NCBI GenBank assembly: GCA_021795095.1
Contig: JAJYPU010000013.1
Span: 1-27,251 of the forward strand
Direction: 5' to 3'
Source: Actinomycetes bacterium
Lineage (GTDB): Bacteria > Actinomycetota > Acidimicrobiia > Acidimicrobiales > RAAP-2
Length of the DNA stretch: 27,251 nt
A program made the position numbers and the translations under genes. The notes beneath the pieces are model-generated. The model was not told the origin of the DNA and did no database searches. It was given only the letters and a program-made list of their open reading frames with translations. Numbering within the stretch: the stretch's first letter is position 1; every line of letters starts with the position of its first letter. Shown in pieces: positions 7,664 to 16,069 of this stretch.

Positions 7664-10600
7664 GGGGTGCCCCCCTCGCCGGCTAACACCACCGGCCAGG
7701 CCGGTCCACCCGGTGAGCTCGACGTCACCACCACGTCGTCGAACAGACCGCGCACCCGTCGCGAGGCGTCGCGAAAGGCTCCCCCGTCGAGCTCGGTGAG
7801 CTCGTCGAAGGTGAAGGGCAAGAGCAGCTGGTTCGGCCCCGAGGTGCGGTCTCCACCGGGGGCCCCCGGTCGTCCCTCCCACGCGGCCGCGGCGTTCTTG
7901 GTGTAGATCGCGTCGAGGTCGTCACGCCCCGACCCGGCGAGCGACGTCCGATAGAGGTGCAGGGGTGGGGCTTCGAACTGCTCGCGATACAGGGTCACGA
8001 GCGCTTCGAGTACGAGCGTCGCCGATCGGACCGGCTCGTCCCCTCGCCACGTAAGGGTGACGAAGGGGTTGGTCCCAGGGGGCTCGGTCTCGTAGTCGGG
8101 CCGCACGACGACCGCCGCGACCGCGGTGCCTCGCTCCACCGTCGCCACCGCGATCGTCACCAGGGCGTTGACGAGTGCGGTCGCGACGCCCTTGGAGACC
8201 GTCCACTCGACGAGCACCGGACCGCACGAGGTCTCATAGACCTCGATCGCCGGTCGCACCACCCGAAGGTCTGGTCTCGCCACCGAGGCGGGCCGTTCGC
8301 TCCAGGGGGCCCGCACGCCGCCGACGAGCGCCAGGTCGCCCCGGTAGTGCTCGACGAAGGAAGCGAGCGCCACCTCGTTGACGCTGCGACGCACCCGGTC
8401 GCGGAAGCCCGACGCGACGGCGGCGACCGGGTCGTCAGAGTGGCGGCCCGCCACGGCGATCGCCCCGGTTGAGAGGGCCGTGCGCACGATCGAGTGACGC
8501 ACCTGCCACAGCGCGAGGCCGTCGCCGATGTCGAGTCGGGGCACGTCCGGCAGTTCGGCGCGTTGGTCGGCTACCGCGGCGCCGTCAAAGACGGTCTCGA
8601 GGAACGACCGCTGCGGATCCTTCACGAACCGGATCAGTCGGGCCAGCTCGAGCACCGTCGGCCCAGTCGCCTCGGGCATCGTCGAGGGTGTGACGGCGAG
8701 GTCGTCCTCGAGCGACGGTGCGGGCTTGTTGGCGAGCAACGTCGCCAGGGCTGCCGCCGTCGGGTCGAGGCTGAAGGAGTCGACGGCGGCGTCGGTGTCG
8801 TAGACGAGGTCCGCGGCGTCAACGGTGCCGTCTCTTGTGCGAATGGAAAAGGCGTAGCGCGGGTGCGAGCGCCACGGTACGGCGAGACCCTCGCCGTCGG
8901 GGCCCGGGGTCAGCAGCGCCTCGGTCAGCTCGGCGAGCACGAGGGCGGGCTCGAGGGGTGAACCGTCAGCGACCTCACGGTCGTTGGTCACGAGGATCAC
9001 CCGGTCGCTCGTGGTAGCGACGAGTGACAACAGTGCGGCGCGGAACCGGTCGCGAGGCGACGGGTCACCGGCTCGCGCCTCGCCGAGGTGCGGGCCACTC
9101 GAGGACAATGACGGGAGCAGCTCATCGTCGAGCCCGAGGACGCACGTGACCCGATAGGGCGCGTGGCTGAGTGCGTAGGGACCCTGCACGGTGACGCCGC
9201 CGCGGCCGATGACCGAGCTGCCGCCGACACCGGAAGCCACTTGTTCGAAAAGTTCGCGAGCCTCGTCGAAGGTGAACGTGCCCTCGCTCGTATGCGCGAG
9301 AGCGTGGAGCCGGTCAAGGACTCGGTCCAGGCCGACGTCGAGCGCACCGGCCGGACTCACCACCAGGTGGGCCCAGTCTCCGAAGAATCCCACCCAGGCC
9401 GACAGGGTTCGCGACTCGCGCGTCACCTCGTCCGCCTTGACGAGTACGTTGATGAGTCGCGAGACCGCGGCCATGACCGGCAGGTCGGCGGGAACCCCGA
9501 CCGGCCAGATCGGCAAATCCGGCGGCGAGTCGGCCACGTCGAAGACCGACGCGAGCACGCCGCGATCGCGGAACCGGCCCCAGGTCCCCGCGTCGTCGTC
9601 CGGGGCGAAGGCCGCGACACGCTCACGAGACCGCCCATCGAGACCAAGGCTCACACCGCTCGCGAGGGCGAGCTCGAGCACGCGCTCGACGTCGCGGTGC
9701 GTCAGCCCGACGCCCTCGTGGACCGCCGGCTCACTGAGCAACGCGACGACGTCGTAGATCGTGCCGTGTGAAGCGATGGTCGCGAGCAGCGTCGCAAAGC
9801 CGCGAAGCATAGCGCTCGGGTGGGCGAAGGTGGGATCAGCGACCTCGAACTGGAGCGTCGGCGCGGTCGGTTCGCCGGGGCGTGTCCAGTACTCGTGCAT
9901 CAGCGCCACGAAGCGCTCGGCGTCCGGAGTCACCACCCGGACCTCGTGCGGCGCGGCTGCGAGCTCGCCAATCGCGGCCAGTATCGCGTCTCGCGCGATC
10001 TCGACCTGGCGGGCGTAGCCGACCGCGCCGTGCACCACGAGCAGGTCTGTGTCGCGCGCCGTGCGCGCGGCCGGTGTCGGGGCGGCGTCGAGCCGGGCCA
10101 CGACCTCAGTGCGCATCGCCGACGCGTCGTGGTCCGCGACCTTCGTCCAGCGCGCCGACGGACAGTTCACTCGCCACCGCTCCAGGTGCGCGATCGCACC
10201 GCGCGACCAGCGCGCGGCGAGCGACGCGCCGTCGAGGGTCTCGGGACCGGGCGTGACGAAGTACCCCTCGACGCTGACGCGCTCGCCGACTCGCGCCACC
10301 ACATGCGTCAGCAAGTCACCCATCGTCAACTCGGCGCAGTCGAAAAGGACGAGCCGCTCGCCGAACACCTCCTCGACTCGTTCGAGTCCACCCTCGAGCG
10401 CCACCCACGGTGCGGGCACACCCCGCTCGTCCAGTGCGCGCAGGACCGCGCGCTCGCGTTCGTTGCCGTGGGCCTCGAGGTAGTCGCCGAGTTGCTCTGG
10501 GCGCCAGTAGAGCACGTCGGCGAGGCGCTGGGCGCGTCGCCACGCCTCGTTGACGCTGAGCTCGTGCTCGTCGCGACGGGCGCCGAGCATGGCGAACGCG

Positions 10601-10905
10601 AACCCGTCGGTGCTCCAGTGCTCCAGATCGGCGGGGTCCTCGTAGAGGGCGCGGCCGATAAAGGTCGCGGGCAGGATCACGTCGAGGTTCGCCGCGACCC
10701 CGTCGAATCGACCCGAGGCGCGGCTCGCGAGCGACTGTTCCAACCACTGGCCGACGAGCGAGTTGGGCACGACGACCGTACGGGGGGTGAGCGGGTCACC
10801 ACGACGGGACTCGCCGCCCAGCACGTCAGCGAGGCTACCGAGGTCCTCGCCGGTCCAGAATGTGGTGTCGGGCACGGTTCCGAAGATAACCGCCTCGTGA
10901 GACAC
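7660..10905 (-). CDS. recC: RecBCD enzyme subunit RecC (Chi-recognition/scaffold, exonuclease V gamma)
   Basis: This 1081-residue protein resembles RecC (about 1120 residues in E. coli). RecC is the scaffold that splits the duplex and reads Chi in the translocating strand. The N-terminal part keeps the inactivated helicase fold: VVVPNSLVGQWLEQSLA, then FDGVAANLDVILPATFI. A middle stretch, VTVQGPYALSHAPYRVTCVLGLDDELLPS, lies where RecC has its degenerate helicase motifs, and it lacks a functional Walker motif. The C-terminal region is a RecB-nuclease-like fold without the DYK motif. It is first in the operon, with a GTG start at 10905 and no strong Shine-Dalgarno, and its stop overlaps the recB start. 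The assignment is secure from operon position and overall pattern, although single motifs in RecC are weak. Confidence 0.92.
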   Translation of the reverse strand: MSHEAVIFGTVPDTTFWTGEDLGSLADVLGGESRRGDPLTPRTVVVPNSLVGQWLEQSLASRASGRFDGVAANLDVILPATFIGRALYEDPADLEHWSTDGFAFAMLGARRDEHELSVNEAWRRAQRLADVLYWRPEQLGDYLEAHGNERERAVLRALDERGVPAPWVALEGGLERVEEVFGERLVLFDCAELTMGDLLTHVVARVGERVSVEGYFVTPGPETLDGASLAARWSRGAIAHLERWRVNCPSARWTKVADHDASAMRTEVVARLDAAPTPAARTARDTDLLVVHGAVGYARQVEIARDAILAAIGELAAAPHEVRVVTPDAERFVALMHEYWTRPGEPTAPTLQFEVADPTFAHPSAMLRGFATLLATIASHGTIYDVVALLSEPAVHEGVGLTHRDVERVLELALASGVSLGLDGRSRERVAAFAPDDDAGTWGRFRDRGVLASVFDVADSPPDLPIWPVGVPADLPVMAAVSRLINVLVKADEVTRESRTLSAWVGFFGDWAHLVVSPAGALDVGLDRVLDRLHALAHTSEGTFTFDEARELFEQVASGVGGSSVIGRGGVTVQGPYALSHAPYRVTCVLGLDDELLPSLSSSGPHLGEARAGDPSPRDRFRAALLSLVATTSDRVILVTNDREVADGSPLEPALVLAELTEALLTPGPDGEGLAVPWRSHPRYAFSIRTRDGTVDAADLVYDTDAAVDSFSLDPTAAALATLLANKPAPSLEDDLAVTPSTMPEATGPTVLELARLIRFVKDPQRSFLETVFDGAAVADQRAELPDVPRLDIGDGLALWQVRHSIVRTALSTGAIAVAGRHSDDPVAAVASGFRDRVRRSVNEVALASFVEHYRGDLALVGGVRAPWSERPASVARPDLRVVRPAIEVYETSCGPVLVEWTVSKGVATALVNALVTIAVATVERGTAVAAVVVRPDYETEPPGTNPFVTLTWRGDEPVRSATLVLEALVTLYREQFEAPPLHLYRTSLAGSGRDDLDAIYTKNAAAAWEGRPGAPGGDRTSGPNQLLLPFTFDELTELDGGAFRDASRRVRGLFDDVVVTSSSPGGPAWPVVLAGEGGTP

Positions 10906-10918
10906 GCCCGATCGGCGC

Positions 10919-10947
10919 TACCGCCGACGCGCGCGGTGGCGGCGGTA
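10919..10947. promoter_or_regulatory. Inverted repeat in the recC / prenyltransferase divergent gap
   Basis: TACCGCC (10919-10925) and GGCGGTA (10941-10947) form a perfect 7-bp inverted repeat with a 15-bp GC-rich spacer. It lies inside the 81-bp gap between divergent starts. It could be an operator or part of a leader hairpin for the rightward gene. A TANNNT box (TAACAT, 10946-10951) overlaps its right arm. Confidence 0.35.
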
Positions 10948-10986
10948 ACATCGAATGGGTTTCAATTCGACACCGGGAGATGGCAC

Positions 10987-11763
10987 GTGGCCCTGTCGCG
11001 GTCCCTATATCGACTCTACGAACGGCGTCTGGCATCGAGTCTGCCGGCGTCGTCACTGCCACGCCACATCGGCGTGATCATGGACGGCCACCGACGCTAC
11101 GCGCGCGAGGAGGGCGGTGAGTACCGCTCGAGTTACCAGGCGGGCATGTCCAAGTTCGAGGAGTTTCTCACCTGGTGCGCGGACCTCGACATCCGCGCCG
11201 TGACGGTATGGGTGCTCTCGACCGAGAACCTCCAGCGACCGGCCGAGGAACTGGAGCCCTACTTCGACGTCTTGAACGGGCTGTTCGAGCGGCTCCCCGC
11301 CCAGGCGCAGCGACTCGGGTTCTCCCTCGCGGTGAGCGGCAGTCTGGACTTGCTCCCGCCGACCCTCGCCCAGGCGGCCAAACGGGCGGTCGATCAGACG
11401 ACGTCGGTCGCGAATCCCACGATGGCCGTGAACATCGCCCTGTGCTACGGCGGCCGTCAGGAGATCGTGGACGCGTGTCGGTCGCTGGTGACCGACCTCG
11501 CCGACCAGGGCGTCGCCGCTGACGAGATCGCCGAGCGGATCGACGCCGACGGCATCGCCCAGAACCTCTACGCCGCCGACCTGCCCGACATCGACCTCGT
11601 GATCCGCACCAGTGGCGAGTCACGGCTGTCGGGCTTCCTGCTCTGGCAGTCGGCCTTCGCCGAGTTCGCCTTCGTCGACCCCTACTGGCCGGCCTTTCGC
11701 CGGATCGACCTGCTGCGCGCGCTGCGCGACTTCACGCGCCGCGAACGACGCTTCGGCAAGTAG
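10987..11763 (+). CDS. Cis-prenyltransferase (short-chain Z-isoprenyl / undecaprenyl diphosphate synthase family)
   Basis: This 258-residue cytosolic enzyme condenses isopentenyl diphosphate onto an allylic diphosphate in cis. It has HIGVIMDGHRRYAR (28-40, catalytic Asp33), VWVLSTENLQRP (74-85), GYGG-like CYGGRQEIVDA (153-163), and DLVIRTSGESRLSGFLLWQ (203-221, the diphosphate-binding Arg/Ser set). The start is GTG 10987 with GGGAG about 7 bp upstream; an in-frame extension further left would run antisense to recC. LSTENLQRP and the overall layout resemble the Rv1086-type short-chain Z-farnesyl diphosphate synthases of actinobacteria rather than the C55 enzyme, but product length cannot be decided here. 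Two usually fixed residues differ: Asn of DGN is His35, and the His of the GHxxG region is Tyr50. Confidence 0.93.
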   Translation: MALSRSLYRLYERRLASSLPASSLPRHIGVIMDGHRRYAREEGGEYRSSYQAGMSKFEEFLTWCADLDIRAVTVWVLSTENLQRPAEELEPYFDVLNGLFERLPAQAQRLGFSLAVSGSLDLLPPTLAQAAKRAVDQTTSVANPTMAVNIALCYGGRQEIVDACRSLVTDLADQGVAADEIAERIDADGIAQNLYAADLPDIDLVIRTSGESRLSGFLLWQSAFAEFAFVDPYWPAFRRIDLLRALRDFTRRERRFGK

Positions 11764-11768
11764 TCACC

Positions 11769-11787
11769 CGCGGCGCCCACCGCCGCG
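11769..11787. terminator. GC-rich bidirectional hairpin between convergent genes
   Basis: CGCGGCG (11769-11775) and CGCCGCG (11781-11787) form a perfect 7-bp stem with a 5-base loop. It sits in the 30-bp gap between the prenyltransferase stop and the SGNH hydrolase stop. There is no T-run, as is usual for GC-rich actinobacterial terminators. Confidence 0.5.
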
Positions 11788-11793
11788 AGTTGG

Positions 11794-12795
11794 TCAGCGC
11801 CGAAGTTGGTTGCGAACAGCGCCCGCGAGCACCGTCTGACCCGCGGCCGTGGGGTGGAACGAACCTCCCGATTCCAGAGACGCGAGCGTCAGCCCGTTAA
11901 GGTCCGGCGATGTCCCCGTCGCGCAGTCGATCGGCTGGAAGCGTACGGCGTTGGCGAGCACGAGGCGACTCGCGTGCGCGCGCAACCGCGCCACGACCGT
12001 CGCCGTCTCGCGACGCACAAGCACGTTGACCGCCAGCAGCTCATGGGCCGCGAGCGCCGGGAAGGCCGGGTAGAGACCGGCGGCCGTGGAGAAGCGCAAC
12101 GGCGCCGGTCCGACGAGGCACACCGGCGCGCTGGGCTCCCCGATCAAGATCGGGTAGTTCACCACGACCACGCGCGCGCCCGATCCGCCGTTACCCGAGG
12201 CACTCGACGACAAGAGCGAGCGCAACAGGGCGCCCACGCGCCGCTCGAGCGGCGACCGGCTCGACTGGTGCACGTCGGTGACCGACCCGGGGGCGCTCAG
12301 GGCCCCGGTGGACGGGTCGAGTGAGGCGCCAAGCAGCCCGGCGGCCGTCGCCACCGCACCGGTGCACTCGGACGTCCCGCTCACGACGCCGTAGTACTGG
12401 ACCGAGGTCGACGACGCGGTGAGCGCACCACCGACGCACGACGTCAGGAGGTTCGAGAAGGAGAGGTCGTTGCCACCGGCGGTCACCGTGACCAGGGCGG
12501 CGTGACCGAGCGCGGTGCGCGCACCGGTCACCTGGGCCTTGATCTGGCTCGTCGTCGCACCGGCGCAGGCGAGGAAGTCGAAGCGCAGGCCAGGATGGCC
12601 GCGCGCGATGATGGCGGGGAACGACTCGCGGGACCGCTCACAGCTGGCCGGTCCGAGAAACGGCGCAAGACCGGCGCCCGACGAGTACGAGTCGCCCACG
12701 GCTACGAAGGTCGCACGCGTCGCGGCGCCCACCGACGGTGCGACGCCGATCACGACTGCGAGCAGCGCGATCGCCACCCTTCGCAAAAAGCGCAC
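11794..12795 (-). CDS. Secreted SGNH/GDSL-family hydrolase
   Basis: This 333-residue exported esterase or lipase-like enzyme has a Sec signal peptide (MRFLRR, a hydrophobic core to about residue 20, likely cleavage near VGA-AT, residues 22-25). Block I is VAVGDSYSSGAGLAPF with nucleophile Ser36. Block III is TAGGNDLSF (oxyanion Asn109). Block V is GGSFHPTAAGQ with catalytic His314. The Asp normally three residues before that His is Gly311, so it may work with a Ser-His dyad like the Streptomyces scabies esterase. Several Cys residues (in PASCERS, LACAGA, TSCVGG, TSECTG and others) suggest disulfides outside the cell. The start is GTG 12795 with AAGGGAG 6 bp upstream. The substrate is unknown: an ester, lipid or acylated glycan. 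Confidence 0.88.
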   Translation of the reverse strand: MRFLRRVAIALLAVVIGVAPSVGAATRATFVAVGDSYSSGAGLAPFLGPASCERSRESFPAIIARGHPGLRFDFLACAGATTSQIKAQVTGARTALGHAALVTVTAGGNDLSFSNLLTSCVGGALTASSTSVQYYGVVSGTSECTGAVATAAGLLGASLDPSTGALSAPGSVTDVHQSSRSPLERRVGALLRSLLSSSASGNGGSGARVVVVNYPILIGEPSAPVCLVGPAPLRFSTAAGLYPAFPALAAHELLAVNVLVRRETATVVARLRAHASRLVLANAVRFQPIDCATGTSPDLNGLTLASLESGGSFHPTAAGQTVLAGAVRNQLRR

Positions 12796-12871
12796 GACGG
12801 CTCCCTTCGAACGAATCGTGTGGAGTTCCCAGCGTACCGAGCGACGTCGCGCGACGGCCCCGTGCCCCTGG

Positions 12872-13501
12872 TCAGTGGGCGGTGCCGTCGCCCTGGGGGC
12901 CGATCCACTCCCACATCAGTCGGTGCACGGCTTCGGGCTCGATCGAGAAGTGCTCGGATCCCTCGAGCAGGATCCGCCCAAGGATGGCGGTACCCGATTG
13001 GGCGACGTAGGCGCGCGCGTCGAGTTCGGGGTTCAACCACCCGAGTCGTTGGGCGTCGACGCAGATCGATACGCGCTCTTCGAGCGCGGCGTCGTGGATC
13101 TCGACAAAGCGACGACGGGCGTTATGGTCGGTGCGGATGTCCGCGAGGACCCGCACGAACTCCCACATCGCCTCGATCGTGCCGTCGGAGGCGATCTCGA
13201 GGTGATAAGCGTGAAAGGACTCGTCGAAGCGCTCACGGTCACCGTTCATGATGGCGTCGCGCCACTCGCTCAGGTACTTGTGCCGGTTGGCCATCAGGCG
13301 CCGGAAGTTCTCGACCTGCGCTTCGGAGATCAGGACTTCACGCGACGAGTAGTGGTAGTAGATGGTCGGGATCCCGACGTTGGCCCGCTTCGCGATGTCG
13401 ACAATCCGGATCTCGTTGCTCGACCGCGTCGCAAGAAGCTCGATCGTCGAGTTCAGAATATGTGTCCTTGTCGTCGAATTGTTTCGTTCAACTCTCGCCA
13501 T
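12872..13501 (-). CDS. TetR/AcrR-family transcriptional regulator
   Basis: This is a 209-residue TetR-type regulator. The N-terminal DNA-binding region reads TRTHILNSTIELLATRSSNEIRIVDIAKRANVGIPTIYYHYSSREVLI, in which IVDIAKRANVGIPTIYYHY is the helix-turn-helix (broken here only for description). The rest is a helical ligand domain containing several Trp and His residues. The start ATG at 13501 follows AAGGGG by about 5 bases. It lies alone between the SGNH hydrolase and the acyl-CoA synthetase, all on the minus strand, with a 180-bp gap upstream. That gap is noticeably richer in A/T than its surroundings and likely holds its promoter. Its target is not evident: either the downstream SGNH gene (76-bp gap) or itself. 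Confidence 0.9.
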   Translation of the reverse strand: MARVERNNSTTRTHILNSTIELLATRSSNEIRIVDIAKRANVGIPTIYYHYSSREVLISEAQVENFRRLMANRHKYLSEWRDAIMNGDRERFDESFHAYHLEIASDGTIEAMWEFVRVLADIRTDHNARRRFVEIHDAALEERVSICVDAQRLGWLNPELDARAYVAQSGTAILGRILLEGSEHFSIEPEAVHRLMWEWIGPQGDGTAH

Positions 13502-13681
13502 GATGCCCCTTCGAATTGCACCATGAGCCTACGGCACTCATTGGTGATTTCTTTTCAAACTCTGCGCGTCTTGACGCATTGGCCCACGGTATTTTGGCGG
13601 TGTCACACCACCCGTCCCATCGGTCCGCGTCATGGTCGCCTCGTGGCCGCAGCGACGGGCGGGTCACTAGTGCCGCAAGGG

Positions 13682-15268
13682 CTAGCGGCCACCGTTCGTG
13701 CGCAGGCGTAGCACGGCCTTGTTCACTTTGCCGATATGGGTCTGTGGCAGTTCGTCGACGACCTCGATGGACCGAGGGACCTTGAAGGCGGCCAGGTGGT
13801 TCCGACAGTGCGCGAGCAGTGCGCCCACGTCGATGGCGGCGCCACGCCGCGCCACGACGAACGCCACGCCACTCTCACCCCACGTCGCATCGGACACGCC
13901 CACGACCGCGGCCTCCGCCACGTCCTCGTAGGCGGTGAGGACTCGCTCCACCTCGACGGGAAAGACGTTCTCGCCACCGGAGACGTACATCTCCTTCGTG
14001 CGACCGACGATGCGGTAGAACCCGTCGCCGTCGCGCTCGGCGACGTCGCCGCTATCGAGCCACCCGTCGACCATCACCGCCGCGGTCGCTGCCGGGTCGC
14101 TCCAGTACCCGGCGAAGACGTTGGGCCCGCGAACCCACAGCTCGCCACGTCCGGCCCCCTCGAGCGTGTCGCCGTTCACGTCGCGGATGGCGACCTCCAC
14201 GTACCGGTACGGCTGGCCCACGGACCCGGGACGGCGCGTCGCCTCTTCGGACGGTAGGCAGCACACGTTTGGCGCGGCCTCGGTGAGCCCGTACCCCTGG
14301 ACCACGGCCACGCCACGCTCACGCCACCGGTCAACCAGGGTGCGCGGCATCGCGGCGCCGCCGACGATGACCGTGTGCAGGCTCGTCAGATCGGCGTCGT
14401 CGAACGCGGGGTGCTGGGCCAACATGAGGTACGTGGTCGGCACCCCCATCATGGTCGTCACCCCGTGGCGTTGGATCACCTCGAGGACATGCGGCGCATC
14501 AAAGGCAGACTCGAGCACGACGGTCGCGCCGCGCCACCACGCGAGTAGCGGCTGAACGTTCCACCCGCCGACGTGGTACTGCGGCAGCACCTGGAGCACG
14601 ACGTCTTCGTCGGTCATGGGCACCGACGCGTCGAGCGACCGGTTCGTCCAGTAGCAGTTCGCGTGGGTCAACAGCGCGCCCTTGGGCGTGCCGGTCGTGC
14701 CCGACGTCGCGATGAGCAACAACCCGTCTTGTTGGTCGACTGACGGGAGCTCACCCCTGGCGTCCGGGGTGACCAGTTCATCATCGAGTAATTCCAGGTG
14801 AACAAACACGCGGTTGGTGATCGCCGGATCGACGGTGACTCGCGACCACTGTGTGGCGGACACGACAACAAGTGAGGGGTCAAAGAGCTCGACTTGGAGT
14901 CGTAGCTCGTCGGGGGCGAGGCGCCAGTTGAGCGGCGCGAGGATGAGGCCGGCCTTCGCGCACGCGAAGAGCAGCACGACGTGCTCGGGGTGGTTCTCGG
15001 TGACACTCGCCACGCGCGCCCCGGATCTGAGTCCGCGCGCGAGCAGCGCGAGGGCGAGACGCGTGGAGCGTTCATCGAGTTCGCGGTAGGTCGTGGTGCG
15101 ACCGTGAAAGACGATGGCGACGCGCTCGGGGTCGACCGCGCCACCCGCGCCGATCCACCCGCCGACGAGTCGACCGTCTTCCACCGTCGAGGTCCGGTCC
15201 ACCGACTCGCGTGGCGCGCGAGGCGCCACGTCACCGTGGACGGCCCCGTCGCCGAGCTCAGTCGGCAC
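13682..15268 (-). CDS. Acyl-CoA synthetase (AMP-forming, class I adenylate-forming family)
   Basis: This enzyme of about 528 residues activates a carboxylic acid with ATP to its CoA thioester via an acyl-adenylate. Motifs in order: the phosphate-binding loop SGTTGTPKG (189-197), QGYGLTEAAPN (A5), GELWVRGPNVFAGYW, the DSGD hinge region (A7/A8: GWLDSGDVAERDGDGFYRIVGR), SGGENVFPVEVE, and the C-terminal catalytic Lys514 in HIGKVNK. The start is uncertain. GTG 15268 has GAAGG 9 bp upstream and overlaps the tetR end by 11 bp. GTG 15229 and GTG 15313 are alternatives. The acid cannot be read; the sequence looks like a medium- or long-chain FACL rather than acetoacetyl-CoA synthetase. It overlaps the upstream tetR gene, so the two are probably co-transcribed. 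Confidence 0.9.
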   Translation of the reverse strand: MPTELGDGAVHGDVAPRAPRESVDRTSTVEDGRLVGGWIGAGGAVDPERVAIVFHGRTTTYRELDERSTRLALALLARGLRSGARVASVTENHPEHVVLLFACAKAGLILAPLNWRLAPDELRLQVELFDPSLVVVSATQWSRVTVDPAITNRVFVHLELLDDELVTPDARGELPSVDQQDGLLLIATSGTTGTPKGALLTHANCYWTNRSLDASVPMTDEDVVLQVLPQYHVGGWNVQPLLAWWRGATVVLESAFDAPHVLEVIQRHGVTTMMGVPTTYLMLAQHPAFDDADLTSLHTVIVGGAAMPRTLVDRWRERGVAVVQGYGLTEAAPNVCCLPSEEATRRPGSVGQPYRYVEVAIRDVNGDTLEGAGRGELWVRGPNVFAGYWSDPAATAAVMVDGWLDSGDVAERDGDGFYRIVGRTKEMYVSGGENVFPVEVERVLTAYEDVAEAAVVGVSDATWGESGVAFVVARRGAAIDVGALLAHCRNHLAAFKVPRSIEVVDELPQTHIGKVNKAVLRLRTNGGR

Positions 15269-15980
15269 GCTCGGCGACCTTCGGTCCAACGGCCCCCGCC
15301 TTCGACGACTCACCGACCGCGTGGCCCCCCAGCATGCGCGCGATAATGGTCACCATCTCGTTGAAGACCTCGGGCGGGACCTCGTGCGCCTCGTTCCAGA
15401 GGATCCAGCGCATCCCGATCGCCTCACCGACGGCGATCAACGACCACGCCAGCACCATGGGGTCCCCCGCGGCGATCTCGCCGGTGTCCATCGCGTCGTT
15501 GAGGGGCGGGATGTAGTTCTCGATGATGGTCTCGTAGTGGTGACGCAGCGCCTGGGGTGACACGAACTCGGCCTGACGGATCACCCGGTAGAGCGCGGGG
15601 TGCTCGGCCGTGAAGCGAAAGAACCCCGCGAAGCCCAGGCGCTCGGCCTCCAATCGGGTCGTCGCGCCGCGGGCCGCCTCGGACATCGCGTGGCGCACCC
15701 GCTGGTTCAAGTCGGCGACGACCTCGTCGAAGATCTCCCGCTTGCCCGAGAAGTAGAGGTAGAAGGTGCCCTGGGCGACGCCGGCGAGCTCGGTGATCTT
15801 GACGATCGACGCGTCGTGGTAGCCGACGGCGCCGAAGATCTCCTCGGCCGCTTCCAGCAACGCGCGCCGCGTGCGCTGGCCCTTGCCCTTGAGCTCGCCG
15901 CGGGCCGGTCGAGGAGCCGCCGTCGTCCCCTTGTCCGGCGGGCCGACGGCTCCGGCGGGTGCGCGCCGCCGCTCAGCCAC
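15258..15980 (-). CDS. TetR/AcrR-family regulator, likely of the ketone-body/acyl-CoA genes
   Basis: This is a 240-residue TetR-family protein. A basic, Pro/Ala-rich N-terminal extension of about 30 residues precedes the DNA-binding domain (QRTRRALLEAAEEIFGAVGY, then IVKITELAGVAQGTFYLYF). The ligand domain has the look of the fatty-acid-responsive TetR subgroup (FRFTAEHPALYRVIRQAEFV). The start GTG 15980 lacks a good Shine-Dalgarno, so a later start within the extension is possible. It lies 89 bp downstream of scoB and overlaps the acyl-CoA synthetase, so it is embedded in the leftward gene set. A role as the acyl-CoA- or ketone-body-sensing switch for the divergent promoter at 18724-18874 is inference. 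Confidence 0.9.
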   Translation of the reverse strand: MAERRRAPAGAVGPPDKGTTAAPRPARGELKGKGQRTRRALLEAAEEIFGAVGYHDASIVKITELAGVAQGTFYLYFSGKREIFDEVVADLNQRVRHAMSEAARGATTRLEAERLGFAGFFRFTAEHPALYRVIRQAEFVSPQALRHHYETIIENYIPPLNDAMDTGEIAAGDPMVLAWSLIAVGEAIGMRWILWNEAHEVPPEVFNEMVTIIARMLGGHAVGESSKAGAVGPKVAERAD

Positions 15981-16069
15981 GGCCGAACCACCACGTCGTG
16001 CGCGAAGCGCCTCGATTGGTCACGAGCATGACACTACCGAACGCGCGGAACCCGTCGAAGCCGAGTCGT

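Noticed and set aside
7664..7882. 73-residue Arg-rich N-terminal extension of RecB
   Set aside because: It overlaps the recC coding end, and the ATGA junction at 7660-7663 gives a natural start just before the Walker A region.
9820..10986. N-terminal extension of the prenyltransferase frame by about 389 residues
   Set aside because: The extension lies antisense to recC and has no family similarity. A GTG with a Shine-Dalgarno at 10987 gives the normal family length.
13523..13541. ATGAG-N9-CTCAT inverted repeat upstream of the TetR gene at 12872-13501
   Set aside because: Only 5-bp arms, no second copy and no promoter box placed relative to it; within chance expectation for a 180-bp gap. GCGTC-TT-GACGC at 13566-13577 is similarly weak.
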